DNA of 64,000 nt, taken from positions 1,302,001 through 1,366,000 of the forward strand of contig OZ006978.1 of NCBI GenBank assembly GCA_963931155.1. The letters are read 5' to 3'. This document shows, in pieces, positions 18,103 to 27,200 of the stretch. Source of the stretch: CALXVA01 sp944392465 (lineage in GTDB: Bacteria; Bacillota; Clostridia; TANB77; CAG-508). Under the pieces are notes generated by a model, which saw only the letters and a list, made by a program, of their open reading frames with translations, was not told the origin of the DNA and did not search any database. A program made the translations under genes and the position numbers. The first letter of the stretch is position 1, and each line of letters opens with the position of its first letter.

Positions 18103-18192
18103 GAACAAAGCGACCTTGGTCGCCCTTTGTTCTTGCCAATTTGAGTATCCAACAGCAATGAGGAAATCTCAAAAGCAATGGTGATTATAACA
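18103..18192 (-). repeat. Dispersed palindromic repeat, copy D (partial, inverted)
   Basis: Read on the minus strand it matches the 3' part of copies A, B and C: ATAATC-CATTGC, a TTTGAGATTTCC / ATACTCAAA stem, GGCAAGAACAAAG and the GAACAAAGGGCGACC / GGTCGCTTTGTTC hairpin. The first base lies directly after the mutS stop, and the hairpin may act as the mutS terminator. The TGTAATAGGAA palindrome of the full copies is missing. Confidence 0.75.
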
Positions 18193-18257
18193 AATAGTAT
18201 ACTATACTGACACATAAGAATAATAGAGAAGAACTTACTATAATAGGAGGAATTAAT

Positions 18258-19847
18258 ATGTTAGCAATAGAAAAATTTAGAGATGACAAGGAAAAAAACA
18301 TTCTTGCTTGTAAATATAAAAATGAAATTAAATCATTAAATGAAGAAGTAGATAATTTAGATGATGTAGTTCCAATAGATCTTACTACAAAAGATGGAAG
18401 AAGAGTTTATCAAAGAGGAATTCTATATATAATGGGGATGGCTTTTAATAGAGTATATCCAAAAGCTTATCTTACAGTAAATTGTCAGCTTTCAAATTCA
18501 ATATTTTGTAATGTAGATAATATGAAAGTTACAAACGAAATGATTGAAAACATAAAAAATGAGATGACAGAAATAGTAAAAAGTAATTTGAAAATAAAAA
18601 AAATAGAAATGACAAAAGAAGAAGCAGAAAAATTTTATGAAAGAGAAAAAACATTAAGAGGAATATTACAACTAGATAATAAATATAAAGATGAAGTTTC
18701 ATTATATTTCTGCGAGAATTATTACAACTATTTTTATGGAGTTATGCCAATATCTACAGGATACATAAAGATATTTGATATAGTAAAATATCATGATGGA
18801 TTTTTATTAAGATATCCAGATAAAAAAGCACCATATAAATTAGATAAATATAAAGAAACAAAAAAACTACTACAAACATTAGAGGATTATGATGATATAT
18901 ATAAAGTATTAAATGTAAATACAATATATAAACTAAATAAAAAGATAGAAGAAGGAAAATCAAAAGAACTAATTTTACTTGCAGAAGCATTACATGAGAA
19001 AAAAATATCTGATATAGCAGATAAAATTGTAAAAAGAAAAAATATAAAAATAATATTAATAGCAGGACCTTCATCATCAGGAAAAACTACATTTGCACAA
19101 AGATTAGGAATACAATTAAAGCTAAATGGAATTAAGCCACTTACAATATCTGTAGACAATTATTTTGTTGAAAGAGAAAATACTCCAAAAGATGAAAATG
19201 GTCAATATGATTTTGAAAGATTGGATTCAATAGATTTGAAATTATTTAATGATCACTTAACAAAATTGCTAAATGGAGAAGAAGTTGATTTACCTACATT
19301 TAACTTTAAAACAGGACATAAAGAATATAAGGGTAATAAAATGAGAATGAGAAACAATGAGATATTAGTTATAGAAGGAATCCATTGTTTAAATGATAAA
19401 TTAACAGAAGCAATACCAAAAGAGCAAAAATATAAAATATATATTAGTGCATTAACAGTTCTAAACATAGATTACTATAATAGAATTTCCACAACAGATA
19501 CAAGATTAATACGTAGAATAGTTAGAGATAATAACTTTAGAGGATATAAAGCGCTTCATACATTAGAAAATTGGGAAATGGTTAATAAAGGAGAAGAAAG
19601 CTATATATATCCATTTCAAGAAGATGCAGATAGTATGTTTAATACATCATTAATATATGAAATATCAGTACTAAAAAAATATGCTCTACCACTACTAAAA
19701 GAGATCGATAATACTCATCCCGAATATTCAGAAGCACAAAGTTTATGTGAACTATTAAAATATTTTGATGATATAGACGATGAATATATACCTAAAAATT
19801 CCCTAATAAGAGAGTTTATAGGAGGAAGTATATTTGATGTACAATAA
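18258..19847 (+). CDS. Nucleoside (uridine) kinase-like protein with threonyl-tRNA synthetase-type N-terminal region
   Basis: 529 residues. The C-terminal half is a P-loop kinase of the uridine kinase/phosphoribulokinase family: Walker A AGPSSSGKTTFAQRL (about 275-290), SVDNYFVER, then VIEGIHCLN. The N-terminal half resembles the editing-type (SAD) domain of threonyl-tRNA synthetase, an architecture known from clostridial nucleoside kinases. The natural substrate is uncertain. Ribosome site ATAGGAGG. It stands alone between the copy-D repeat and an RNHCP gene. Confidence 0.85.
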   Translation: MLAIEKFRDDKEKNILACKYKNEIKSLNEEVDNLDDVVPIDLTTKDGRRVYQRGILYIMGMAFNRVYPKAYLTVNCQLSNSIFCNVDNMKVTNEMIENIKNEMTEIVKSNLKIKKIEMTKEEAEKFYEREKTLRGILQLDNKYKDEVSLYFCENYYNYFYGVMPISTGYIKIFDIVKYHDGFLLRYPDKKAPYKLDKYKETKKLLQTLEDYDDIYKVLNVNTIYKLNKKIEEGKSKELILLAEALHEKKISDIADKIVKRKNIKIILIAGPSSSGKTTFAQRLGIQLKLNGIKPLTISVDNYFVERENTPKDENGQYDFERLDSIDLKLFNDHLTKLLNGEEVDLPTFNFKTGHKEYKGNKMRMRNNEILVIEGIHCLNDKLTEAIPKEQKYKIYISALTVLNIDYYNRISTTDTRLIRRIVRDNNFRGYKALHTLENWEMVNKGEESYIYPFQEDADSMFNTSLIYEISVLKKYALPLLKEIDNTHPEYSEAQSLCELLKYFDDIDDEYIPKNSLIREFIGGSIFDVQ

Positions 19848-19917
19848 AAATAAATGCTGATTAATGTAAAGATATACACAACAAGAAAAGCAATATTAAA
19901 ATAAATAGGAGCAAAAA

Positions 19918-20229
19918 ATGGAAAAAAGATTTACTGAAATAGATGAAGAGTTTATATGTGATAATTGTGGAAAAAAAGTTCCGAAATTAGGATATTCTTG
20001 CAGAGACCATTGCCCAAAATGTTTACATTCAAAACATGTAGATATAAATCCAGGGGATAGAATGGAAGAATGTCATGGAGATTTAGAGCCAGTCTCATTA
20101 GAAATAGATAGTAAAAAAGGTTATGTGATAATATATAAATGCAAAAAATGTGGAGCTATTAGAAAAAACAAAGCAGCAAAAGATGATAATATGGATTTAA
20201 TAATAGAGCTTAGTAGTAAGCAAATTTAA
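19918..20229 (+). CDS. RNHCP-domain zinc-binding protein
   Basis: 103 residues. CDNCGKKV near the start, CRDHCPKCLHSKHVD and PGDR follow the RNHCP domain pattern, and a second CKKCG pair lies near the C-terminus, so two zinc sites are likely. Function is unknown for the family. The canonical Arg-Asn of the name is Arg-Asp here. A large inverted-repeat element follows, separating it from the convergent U32 peptidase gene. Confidence 0.85.
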   Translation: MEKRFTEIDEEFICDNCGKKVPKLGYSCRDHCPKCLHSKHVDINPGDRMEECHGDLEPVSLEIDSKKGYVIIYKCKKCGAIRKNKAAKDDNMDLIIELSSKQI

Positions 20230-20280
20230 GTAATTTAATTATTTAATTTAATTTAGAATAGTAAGAAGCATTTCTTAAAT

Positions 20281-20552
20281 TGTAGAATTTATCAAAAAAG
20301 CAAGAAGAATTTTTAAAAAAGCTCAATTAACTTGTCCTTCAAGCTATTTGTAGCAAGAGCTTATAATGAAATTTTGTTGGCACTCTCACCTTAGTAGGTG
20401 AGACGCCTTAACAAAATTTCAAAATAATCTCTATGCACAAATACTTTCAAAAACCATGTTTAATTTCACTTTTTGAAAAATTTCTTCTTGCTTTTTTTAA
20501 TTTTAGTTTTTTAAATGCTATATTTTTAAATGCTATATTATTAAAATTCTAC
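20281..20552. repeat. Nested palindromic element between convergent genes
   Basis: Terminal TGTAGAATTT (20281) is matched by its complement ending at 20552. Inside, AAAAAAGCAAGAAGAATTTTT (20295-20315) is matched by a complementary arm at about 20476-20498. The centre is a tight hairpin, 20368-20420: an 11-bp stem GAAATTTTGTT/AACAAAATTTC, then GGC/GCC and TCTCACC/GGTGAGA with a 6-nt loop. About 270 bp have nested symmetry and no ORF. It may be a miniature inverted-repeat element or a bidirectional terminator. Confidence 0.65.
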
Positions 20553-20582
20553 ATTCCTTTAAACTCTAGCTTTTTTAACTAA

Positions 20583-23078
20583 TTAAACATCTCTGTACAA
20601 ATTGCCTCTTGTATACTGCCTTCCTTCTAAGCTTTCACCAAAAAATGTAGCTTTTGCAATAGAATTTATCTCATCAATTGATTCATCTATACAATCTATT
20701 CTAAAAGAATTTATATTAGTTTTTATATCTGTAATACAAGTGATTTTACTATTAAAAATTGTTGTTACTGTCTGAATGTTGTCTGGTAAAACTCTAAAAT
20801 TAAAGCCAAGTCTATCTCTTAGATAATATTTATTAGATAGCGTTTTGCATCTCATTTTACATTCAGGATAGCATTTGTTACTATTTCCGAAGAACGCAAT
20901 AGTTCATTTTCATAACAGGTGTGTTTCCGTATACTATTAATTCTAAAGGAATATTAGCCTTTTTTGTTTTTTCAATATAATTTATATCATTTAAATTCAA
21001 TTCTGGTGAAAGTGTTATTTTTGATAATCCTAAATCTGATAATGAATTTACACTTATTTGGTTAAAAGCATTTAGTGAAAAATTACCTATAAATTCGTAG
21101 TCGTCTTTATAATTATCTAATAATACAAAATCACCAAGACTAGATATAATAAATCCAGATATATGATATTTGTTTATCATAATGTCTAAACTATGTTTTA
21201 TTATATTTTTATAATTGGTTTTAGCTATAGCAGGCATATATATGTAAGTTTTAAAATTTTCGGTAATTTGTCTTATTTGATTAATATAATTTTTATTGTT
21301 TAAATGCCTCAAAGGTATATATACACTTGAAATATATTCTTTTGAAAGCTTAGTATAATCAAATTCAGGATGGATTTCATTTAAATAAATTGATATATGT
21401 CTTGTAGTATTATTTAAATGAGTATTAGACAAATTGTTATTATATTCACAAGTTAATAATTGTTCTATTTTATCATCTGCTGTACTATTTGTGTCTCTTT
21501 TAATTCTAGAAATAATAATATTTTCTATTTGAGATAGAATAACTCTTCTAATTTCATTTATTTCTTTAATTCCTGGAATAAAAATATCGTTATCCATTTC
21601 TATTTTTATCTTTTCAAATTCAAAAGGGGAATTAGTGGTTTTAGTTAACTGCGAAATTATTCGTTCTTCATTAGTAGGACTTTTTAAAGCTTTTTCTGGA
21701 ACTATTTTGCTTTCATAATTTACAGAAATATTATTAAAAATGCTATTTCTCATATGATTACATACATAAGCATTTGCGGAAATATTAGTTCCTTTTTTTG
21801 CTATAATTTTTATGCCTAGAGGAATTTTCTTGCTTTCAGAATTATATGAAAATTTTGCTTTTTCAATTTGCTTTTTACTAGACAATTTATATATTTTATC
21901 ACCTAAATGAATATGTCCTTTCATTCTTCCAATAATAACCTTTTCTCCGTTTCTTAGCATAGGTAAGGTTAGTATTATTAAGCATAAGTTCAGAAACAGT
22001 ATATCTAGTATTTTCGTTTTCAAAATTAATAGTATCTCCAATACCTAATTCTTCATTTAAAAGTATTTTTATATGTCCTTTAATCTTATTATATCCAGCA
22101 ACATTGCCTATATATATTCCCATATTATTGGGTTTTTCCTTGCAAATCAAATTATGATTAGCATGATTATCTAGGTGGCCAGATGAAAATCCACCTCTAT
22201 TAAAAATTTGTTTTAATTCATGTACATCATCATTGTCAACAATATATGTAGCTCCGCTTAAAACCATATCAATATATTTTCTATATATTCTAGTAACGGT
22301 TGCAACATATTCTGGTGATTTTAATCTGCCTTCTATTTTAAAACACTTTACACCAGCTTTAATAAGTGATGGAATATATTCTAATAAACATAAATCTTTT
22401 GGGCTTATAAGATAACCCTTATCAATTTTATGCTCTATTATTTTTTTATTATTAGTTTGCTCTTCTATTAATTCATAAGGCAGTCTACAAGGCTGAGCAC
22501 ATTTACCTCTGTTGCCAGATCTTCCACCAACCATACTAGAAAACAAACATTGACCAGAATACGATATACAAAGAGCACCATGTACAAAAGTTTCTATTTC
22601 AATATTTGAATTTTTAGTTATAAATTCAATTTCTGGAAGAGAAAGTTCTCTAGATAGTACAGCTCTAGAATATCCAAGCTTTTCTAACTGTTGCACACCT
22701 TCTAGATTGTGAATTGTCATTTGAGTACTAGCATGTATAGGAATATTTGGAAAAAGCTTTTTTATAAATTTAGCAAGACCAATATCTTGAATAATTAAAG
22801 CATCTATGCCTAGTTCTATAGCTTTTTTTGCAAGTAAAACAGCATCTTTAAATTCACTATCTTTTATAAGTATGTTTAAAGCAAGATGAGTTTTTACATT
22901 CCTTAAAGCACAATAATTTATAACTTTCTCAAGTTCTTCAAAATCAAAATTTGTGGCAGTTGCTCTAGCATTAAACAGGTTTCCACCAAAATATACACTA
23001 TTTGCACCATTTTGAACAGCTGCTTTTATACATTCAAAATCTCCGAGCAGGAGATAAAAGTTCAACATCATATTTCAT
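20583..23078 (-). CDS. U32 family peptidase/RlhA-like protein, read through three +1 shifts
   Basis: Four open segments (23078-23046, 23044-21950, 21948-20890, 20888-20583) join into exactly 830 residues if one C is skipped at each of three in-phase CGG codons. ELLSPA, then GDFECIKAAVQNGANSVYFGG, follows the U32 start pattern only across the first shift. The four cluster cysteines lie in GALCISYSGQC and GKCAQPCR (about 170-197), as in the RlhA group that modifies 23S rRNA. Joining the last two segments restores NKCYPECKMRC and the YYLRDR region. The start ATG at 23078 has AGGAG eight bases upstream, which shows the first shift lies inside the gene. Three independent damages all adding a C before GGA is unlikely, so I treat it as an intact gene; a pseudogene is the alternative. 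Confidence 0.8.
20887..20889 (-). other. CGG +1 shift site 3 in the U32 gene
   Basis: On the minus strand the frame reads GTT CTT CGG AAA TAG. Skipping the C gives CTT GGA AAT AGT AAC AAA TGC, continuing into the conserved CYPEC segment. The zero frame stops two codons after CGG. Confidence 0.75.
21947..21949 (-). other. CGG +1 shift site 2 in the U32 gene
   Basis: The frame reads GCT AAG AAA CGG AGA AAA. Skipping the C gives AAG AAA GGA GAA AAG GTT ATT, that is KKGEKVI, as expected for the beta-rich region after the first U32 domain. The zero frame ends 16 codons after CGG. Confidence 0.72.
23043..23045 (-). other. CGG +1 shift site 1 in the U32 gene
   Basis: The frame from the ATG at 23078 reads TCT CCT GCT CGG AGA TTT TGA. 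Skipping the C gives CCT GCT GGA GAT TTT GAA, the family motif SPAGDFE. In the zero frame only 13 codons precede... a stop follows two codons after CGG, so no stable product is made without the shift. Confidence 0.8.
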
Positions 23079-23154
23079 TTGGAAAACTCCTATTCTTAAC
23101 TCATGATATTATTAAAATAATTATATTATATGGGCTAAAAAAAATCAAATTGTA

Positions 23155-23181
23155 ACCAAAAACAAAAAAACGCATAGTATA
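23155..23181 (+). promoter_or_regulatory. Candidate sigma-K promoter
   Basis: AC, 16 bases, then CATAGTATA fits the sigma-K pattern AC-N16-CATAnnnTA, 29 bases before a small Cys-rich protein. The match is seen; sigma factor use is inferred. Confidence 0.4.
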
Positions 23182-23209
23182 TATAAATAAAAAGAAGGGG
23201 GTTTTATAT

Positions 23210-23356
23210 ATGCAAGAAGAAGTAAGAAATTGTGGATGTGATAATGGTGGCTTTTTAGGAAACTTCTTTGGAGGTTGTGGTTGCCAAGACAATAGTATGT
23301 TATTTTTTATACTAATATTCTTAATTTTATTTTGCAATTGTGGTTGTAATAGATAA
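23210..23356 (+). CDS. Small Cys/Gly-rich membrane protein, 48 residues
   Basis: ATG at 23210 behind AGAAGGGGG, stop at 23354-23356. The N-terminal half is Gly/Cys/Asn rich (NCGCDNGG, then GGCGCQDN), the middle is one hydrophobic segment of about 15 residues, and the end is CNCGCNR. It recalls the small Gly-rich YjcZ/sporulation-type proteins of Bacillota, but I cannot assign it. A sigma-K-like promoter precedes it and a 13-bp hairpin follows, so it is probably a single-gene unit, perhaps a mother-cell or spore-coat product. Eight cysteines in 48 residues is notable. Confidence 0.65.
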   Translation: MQEEVRNCGCDNGGFLGNFFGGCGCQDNSMLFFILIFLILFCNCGCNR

Positions 23357-23402
23357 ATAAAACATATATTGCTTAGAATAAACATAGTATATAATAAAAC
23401 AA

Positions 23403-23433
23403 AAAGAGATAAAGTAGAAAACTTTATCTCTTT
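23403..23433 (+). terminator. Hairpin after the small Cys-rich gene
   Basis: Perfect 13-bp stem AAAGAGATAAAGT / ACTTTATCTCTTT with a 5-nt loop; only short T-runs follow. Confidence 0.6.
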
Positions 23434-23470
23434 GAAGTTTTATAAATAGGAATAGAAAAGTCGAAAAGTC

Positions 23471-23499
23471 TTGACAAACACTATACATATTGATAATAT
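23471..23499 (+). promoter_or_regulatory. Promoter of the yqeG gene
   Basis: TTGACA, 17-base spacer, TAATAT. The TTG that would open the longest reading frame here is the -35 box itself, which rules it out as start codon. Confidence 0.7.
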
Positions 23500-23524
23500 T
23501 ATGGATGTAGAAATGGAGGAAAAC

Positions 23525-24031
23525 GTGTTATATCCAAAAGAGTATTTTAATAGTGTTAAAGATATAAGTATAGAATTACTGAATAAACATAATATAAAGG
23601 GATTAATACTTGATGTAGATAATACACTAATAAATTTAGATAGAAAAATGCCTGAAGGTATTTCTGATTGGGCAAAAAATCTAAAAGATTATGGAATAAA
23701 AATATGTATATTATCAAATAGTAATAAAATAGATAAAGTAGGAGCAGTTGCTAAAATATTAAATGTACCATATATCTTTTTTGGAAAAAAACCATTGAAG
23801 TCAGGATTTTTAAGGGCAAAAGAAATTCTTAAATTAGATAATGAAAACATTGCTGTAGTCGGAGACCAAATTTTTACAGATATAATAGGTGCAAATAGAT
23901 GCAACATGTATTCAATATTAGTAAAACCAATAGAGGAAAAAGATTATTTAATAACAAGAATTAAAAGACCAATAGAAAAACTTATAATTAAAAACTATGA
24001 AAAAGATAAAAGGAGAAAAAGTTTAAAATAA
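23525..24031 (+). CDS. YqeG family HAD-type phosphatase
   Basis: 168 residues from GTG at 23525. HAD motifs: DVDNTLINLDR (motif I, with the catalytic Asp), LSNSN (motif II), KKPLKSGF with its Lys, and VVGDQIFTDIIGANR (motif IV). YqeG proteins are small HAD phosphatases of unknown substrate, often in the yqeG-yqeH cluster. The GTG start has GGAGG five bases upstream and gives the family N-terminus (LYPKEYFNSV); an upstream ATG at 23513 overlaps that ribosome site. The prepilin peptidase gene follows by 34 bases. Confidence 0.88.
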   Translation: MLYPKEYFNSVKDISIELLNKHNIKGLILDVDNTLINLDRKMPEGISDWAKNLKDYGIKICILSNSNKIDKVGAVAKILNVPYIFFGKKPLKSGFLRAKEILKLDNENIAVVGDQIFTDIIGANRCNMYSILVKPIEEKDYLITRIKRPIEKLIIKNYEKDKRRKSLK

Positions 24032-24065
24032 AACTAAAATGAAACACATAAAACGGAGGAGAAAA

Positions 24066-24806
24066 ATGTATATTAATGAATTACATATATTAACATATGT
24101 TATAGTAGGAGTAATAGGATTAATAGTTGGGCAATTTGTTGATTGGTGTAACCTAAGAATGGCTGAACATAAAAAAATCATATCAAGAGATTTTTTTAAG
24201 GAATATTTAAAAAATGCTAGACCAAAATATTTATTAATGATTATTAGTTCAATTGCGTATATAGTCTTACTATATTTTAAAGGATTAACTATAGATACAA
24301 TTAAATTTATGTTTTTAATACCAATGCTTCTAAATGCATTTATGATTGATTTTAAATCACAAATTATTCCAAATAGATTAACACTTACAGTGTTTGAAAC
24401 AGGATTAATATTTACATTCATAGAAACATTGCAAAATACAAATTTAGGAATTAATATATTTATAGATAATATGCTAGGAATGTTAATAGGAGGAGGTATT
24501 TTCTTATTAATAACATTACTAGGAGGGCTAATGGCAAGAAAAGAAGCCATGGGGTTCGGAGACGTAAAACTTATGGCGGCTTTAGGGTTATTCTTTGGTT
24601 GGATGAATATAATTCTAATATCAGTAATGTCCTTTTTATTTGCAGCAATTGTAAGTATAGTAATATTAATTAGTAGAAAGAAAAAATCTAGTGAATATAT
24701 TCCATTTGGACCATTTATTGTAGTTGCTAGTTTAATACCAATATATATGTCTACATCAGACATTTTAATGGTGCTATTAAAAATATTTTCATTAGGTACA
24801 TATTAA
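24066..24806 (+). CDS. Prepilin peptidase (A24 aspartic protease)
   Basis: 246 residues with seven to eight membrane segments. The two catalytic aspartates are in MIDFKSQIIPNRLT and GFGDVKLMAALG, the conserved FGD motif of type IV prepilin/prepilin-like peptidases. These cut leader peptides from type IV pilins or competence pseudopilins. The N-terminal methylase region lacks the paired Cys-x-x-Cys loops of the E. coli type, as often in Gram-positive members. Start 24066 lies behind CGGAGGAG. No pilin genes are near; the substrates must be elsewhere. Confidence 0.92.
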   Translation: MYINELHILTYVIVGVIGLIVGQFVDWCNLRMAEHKKIISRDFFKEYLKNARPKYLLMIISSIAYIVLLYFKGLTIDTIKFMFLIPMLLNAFMIDFKSQIIPNRLTLTVFETGLIFTFIETLQNTNLGINIFIDNMLGMLIGGGIFLLITLLGGLMARKEAMGFGDVKLMAALGLFFGWMNIILISVMSFLFAAIVSIVILISRKKKSSEYIPFGPFIVVASLIPIYMSTSDILMVLLKIFSLGTY

Positions 24807-24858
24807 AATAAATATAATAAAAATAGAGTGATGTATGTATTAAATAAGGGGGGATTTT

Positions 24859-25926
24859 ATGAATCCAAAGATTAAATGGCTAAGAGATAAAATAAATATG
24901 GAAAATATGCAAGGAATGATAATATCAAACCCTGTTAATATACGATACCTCACAGGAATAACAGCAGAAGGATTATTAATTATTACAAGAAAAGAAAATT
25001 TTTTCATAACAGATGCAAGATATTTAGAAGAAGTAAAATCTACATTAACTATTAATGATGAAATAATAGTTAGTGATATTTCTACTATTACAAGAGATGA
25101 TTACGAAAATTTCTTTTTGTTTTGCGAAAATGTAGGATTTGAAGAGAATTATATAACTTATGCTACATATAAAAAATATATAGAAAGATATAAAATAAAT
25201 AATTTTGAAGAAACAGAGAACTTAATAGAAAAACAAAGAATGATTAAAGATGACGAAGAGATAGGATTAATAGAAAAAGCTTGTTTTATAACTGATCAAT
25301 GCTTTACACATATATGTGATTTTATAAAAGTAGGAATGACAGAAAAAGAAATTGAATTTGAAATAGAAAAATTCTATAGAGAAAATGGTGCAGATGGACT
25401 AGCATTTGATACAATAGTAGCATCTGGAAAAAATTCTTCAAAACCACATGCAAGACCAACAGACAAAAAAATAGAAGCAGGAGATGCAATAACCATTGAT
25501 ATGGGATGTAAATATAAAGGTTATTGCTCAGATATGACAAGAACAATATTTGCAGGTTATGTTCCTGTACAAATTCAAAAAATATATGATTTAGTTTTGA
25601 AAAATGAAATTCAAACTCTAAAAGAATATAAAGATGGAGTAAGTATTAGATTAGTTAGCAAAATGGTAGAAAATGATTTTAAACTAAATGGATATGACTT
25701 AGTGCATAGTTTAGGACATGGAGTTGGTTTAGAAATCCATGAAATGCCATTTATTAACGGAAAAAATGATAATATATTAAAAGCAAATATGGTTGTTACA
25801 AATGAGCCGGGAATATATATACCAGGAAGTTTTGGCGTTAGAATAGAAGATACAGTATTAATTACAAAATCTGGATGTATAAGTTTAACTAAATCTGATA
25901 AAAATTATATAGTAGTAGATAAATAA
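24859..25926 (+). CDS. pepP: Xaa-Pro aminopeptidase (M24 family)
   Basis: 355 residues. An N-terminal creatinase-like domain (about 1-125) and a pita-bread catalytic domain (about 130-355). The metal ligands are visible in order: Asp in ITIDMGCK, Asp in YCSDMTRT, His in LGHGVGLEIHE, Glu in NEPGIY and Glu in VRIEDTV. It removes N-terminal residues before proline. It precedes efp, a classic clostridial pair, though a promoter lies between them. Confidence 0.95.
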   Translation: MNPKIKWLRDKINMENMQGMIISNPVNIRYLTGITAEGLLIITRKENFFITDARYLEEVKSTLTINDEIIVSDISTITRDDYENFFLFCENVGFEENYITYATYKKYIERYKINNFEETENLIEKQRMIKDDEEIGLIEKACFITDQCFTHICDFIKVGMTEKEIEFEIEKFYRENGADGLAFDTIVASGKNSSKPHARPTDKKIEAGDAITIDMGCKYKGYCSDMTRTIFAGYVPVQIQKIYDLVLKNEIQTLKEYKDGVSIRLVSKMVENDFKLNGYDLVHSLGHGVGLEIHEMPFINGKNDNILKANMVVTNEPGIYIPGSFGVRIEDTVLITKSGCISLTKSDKNYIVVDK

Positions 25927-25969
25927 TGGACTAAATATATTTATTTTAGCTAAATACAAGGGCTTTTAC

Positions 25970-25998
25970 TTGATTTACAGAGTAACATATGGTACAAT
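25970..25998 (+). promoter_or_regulatory. Promoter of efp
   Basis: TTGATT, 17-base spacer, TACAAT, 44 bases before the efp start. Confidence 0.55.
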
Positions 25999-26041
25999 AA
26001 TTAAAGTTTAAATTTATGTTAATTTGAAAGGAGAAATAAAT

Positions 26042-26608
26042 ATGGCAGAAGTATATTCAGCAGGAGATTTTAGAAATGGAACAACATTTGAAATGGACGG
26101 AAATGTATTTAAAGTAGTAGAATTTCAACATGTTAAACCAGGGAAAGGGTCAGCATTTGTTAGAACAAAATTAAAAAACGTTATATCAGGAGCAGTAATA
26201 GAAAAAACATTTAATCCATCAGAGAAATTTCCAGCTGCAGAAATAGAAAAAAGAGAAATGCAATACTTATATAATGATGGAGGGTTATATTATTTCATGG
26301 ACAATGAAACATATGAGCAAATGCCTCTAAACGAAGAACAAATTGGTGATGGATTAAAATTCTTAAAAGAGAATATGAATGTGAAAATATTATCATACAA
26401 AGGAAATGTATTTTCAGTAGAACCTCCAATGTTTGTTGAATTAGAAGTTACATATACAGAACCAGGATTTGCAGGAAACACAACAACTACATCAGGAAAA
26501 CCTGCGACACTTGAAAATGGATACAAACTTACTGTACCTTTATTTATAAATATAGGTGATGTTGTTAGAATAGATACAAGAACTGGCGAATATATGGAAA
26601 GAGTTTAA
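26042..26608 (+). CDS. efp: Elongation factor P
   Basis: 188 residues, normal length. EF-P enters the ribosomal E site and rescues stalls at polyproline. Three OB-type domains are present; the loop lysine is in KPGKGSAF (about residue 32) and the C-terminal GDVVRIDTRTGEYMERV is complete. Start 26042 behind AAGGAG. The SD of the next gene overlaps the efp stop, so the two are translated from one message. Confidence 0.97.
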   Translation: MAEVYSAGDFRNGTTFEMDGNVFKVVEFQHVKPGKGSAFVRTKLKNVISGAVIEKTFNPSEKFPAAEIEKREMQYLYNDGGLYYFMDNETYEQMPLNEEQIGDGLKFLKENMNVKILSYKGNVFSVEPPMFVELEVTYTEPGFAGNTTTTSGKPATLENGYKLTVPLFINIGDVVRIDTRTGEYMERV

Positions 26609-26625
26609 GGAGGAATTTGTTATAT

Positions 26626-27162
26626 ATGTCTGATATAAAGGGTAAATATATGAAAATATTAGATGAATTAGAATCTAATATTAAAAATAAAGAAGATTTA
26701 GCTATAGCAAAAGAAAAATTCATGGAATTAACCGTAGTTTTTATGGATATAGTTGATAGATTGACTTTTTTAACAGATGAAAGAATAAAAAACATTGAAG
26801 AAAAACAAGTAGAAATTAATAATAGATTAAGTAATGTACAGTCAATTGTAGATGGAATAGAAGAAGATATTTATGATGAGGAAGATGAAGAAGATGGTTA
26901 TGAATTTGAAATAGTTTGTCCTTATTGTAATTACGAATTTACCACTGATATAGCAGATGAAGAAAGAAATGAAATAAAATGTCCTAAATGTAATAATATA
27001 ATAGAATTAGATTGGAATACAGATGAAGAGTATGCTTGTTCAGGAGATTGCTCACATTGTCATGAACAGGTTGCAGAAGATAATGTAGAATATAACAAAA
27101 ATTCTAAAAACAAGAAGAAAAAAGATGATAGTTCAGAAGCAAACAATGAAGATGATATGTAA
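26626..27162 (+). CDS. CD1247-type protein with zinc ribbon
   Basis: 178 residues. An N-terminal helical domain (about 1-65, a helical pair of the kind called CD1247 N-terminal domain) is followed by an acidic stretch, a zinc ribbon (CPYCNYEF about 98-105, CPKCNN about 121-126), a second Cys/His cluster (CSGDCSHCHEQ) and a Lys/Asp/Asn tail. Function unknown; it commonly follows efp in clostridia. The ATG at 26626 is 12 bases from AGGAGG, while a TTG at 26617 is only three away, so the start is slightly uncertain. Confidence 0.8.
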   Translation: MSDIKGKYMKILDELESNIKNKEDLAIAKEKFMELTVVFMDIVDRLTFLTDERIKNIEEKQVEINNRLSNVQSIVDGIEEDIYDEEDEEDGYEFEIVCPYCNYEFTTDIADEERNEIKCPKCNNIIELDWNTDEEYACSGDCSHCHEQVAEDNVEYNKNSKNKKKKDDSSEANNEDDM

Positions 27163-27163
27163 T

Positions 27164-27200
27164 AAAAAAGCTTAAAGATAAAAAATCTTTAAGCTTTTTT
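27164..27200 (+). terminator. Intrinsic terminator of the pepP/efp region
   Basis: AAAAAGCTTAAAGAT pairs with ATCTTTAAGCTTTTT, followed by T-rich sequence; directly abuts repeat copy A. Confidence 0.85.

Noticed and set aside
20583..23078. U32 gene as a decayed pseudogene in three pieces
   Set aside because: All three breaks are the same event (one C before GGA at an in-phase CGG), the rest of the 830 codons is free of stops, and the ribosome site and key cysteines are intact.
23471..23524. TTG at 23471 as start of yqeG
   Set aside because: These bases are the TTGACA box of the promoter; transcription starts downstream, and GTG at 23525 has a good ribosome site.
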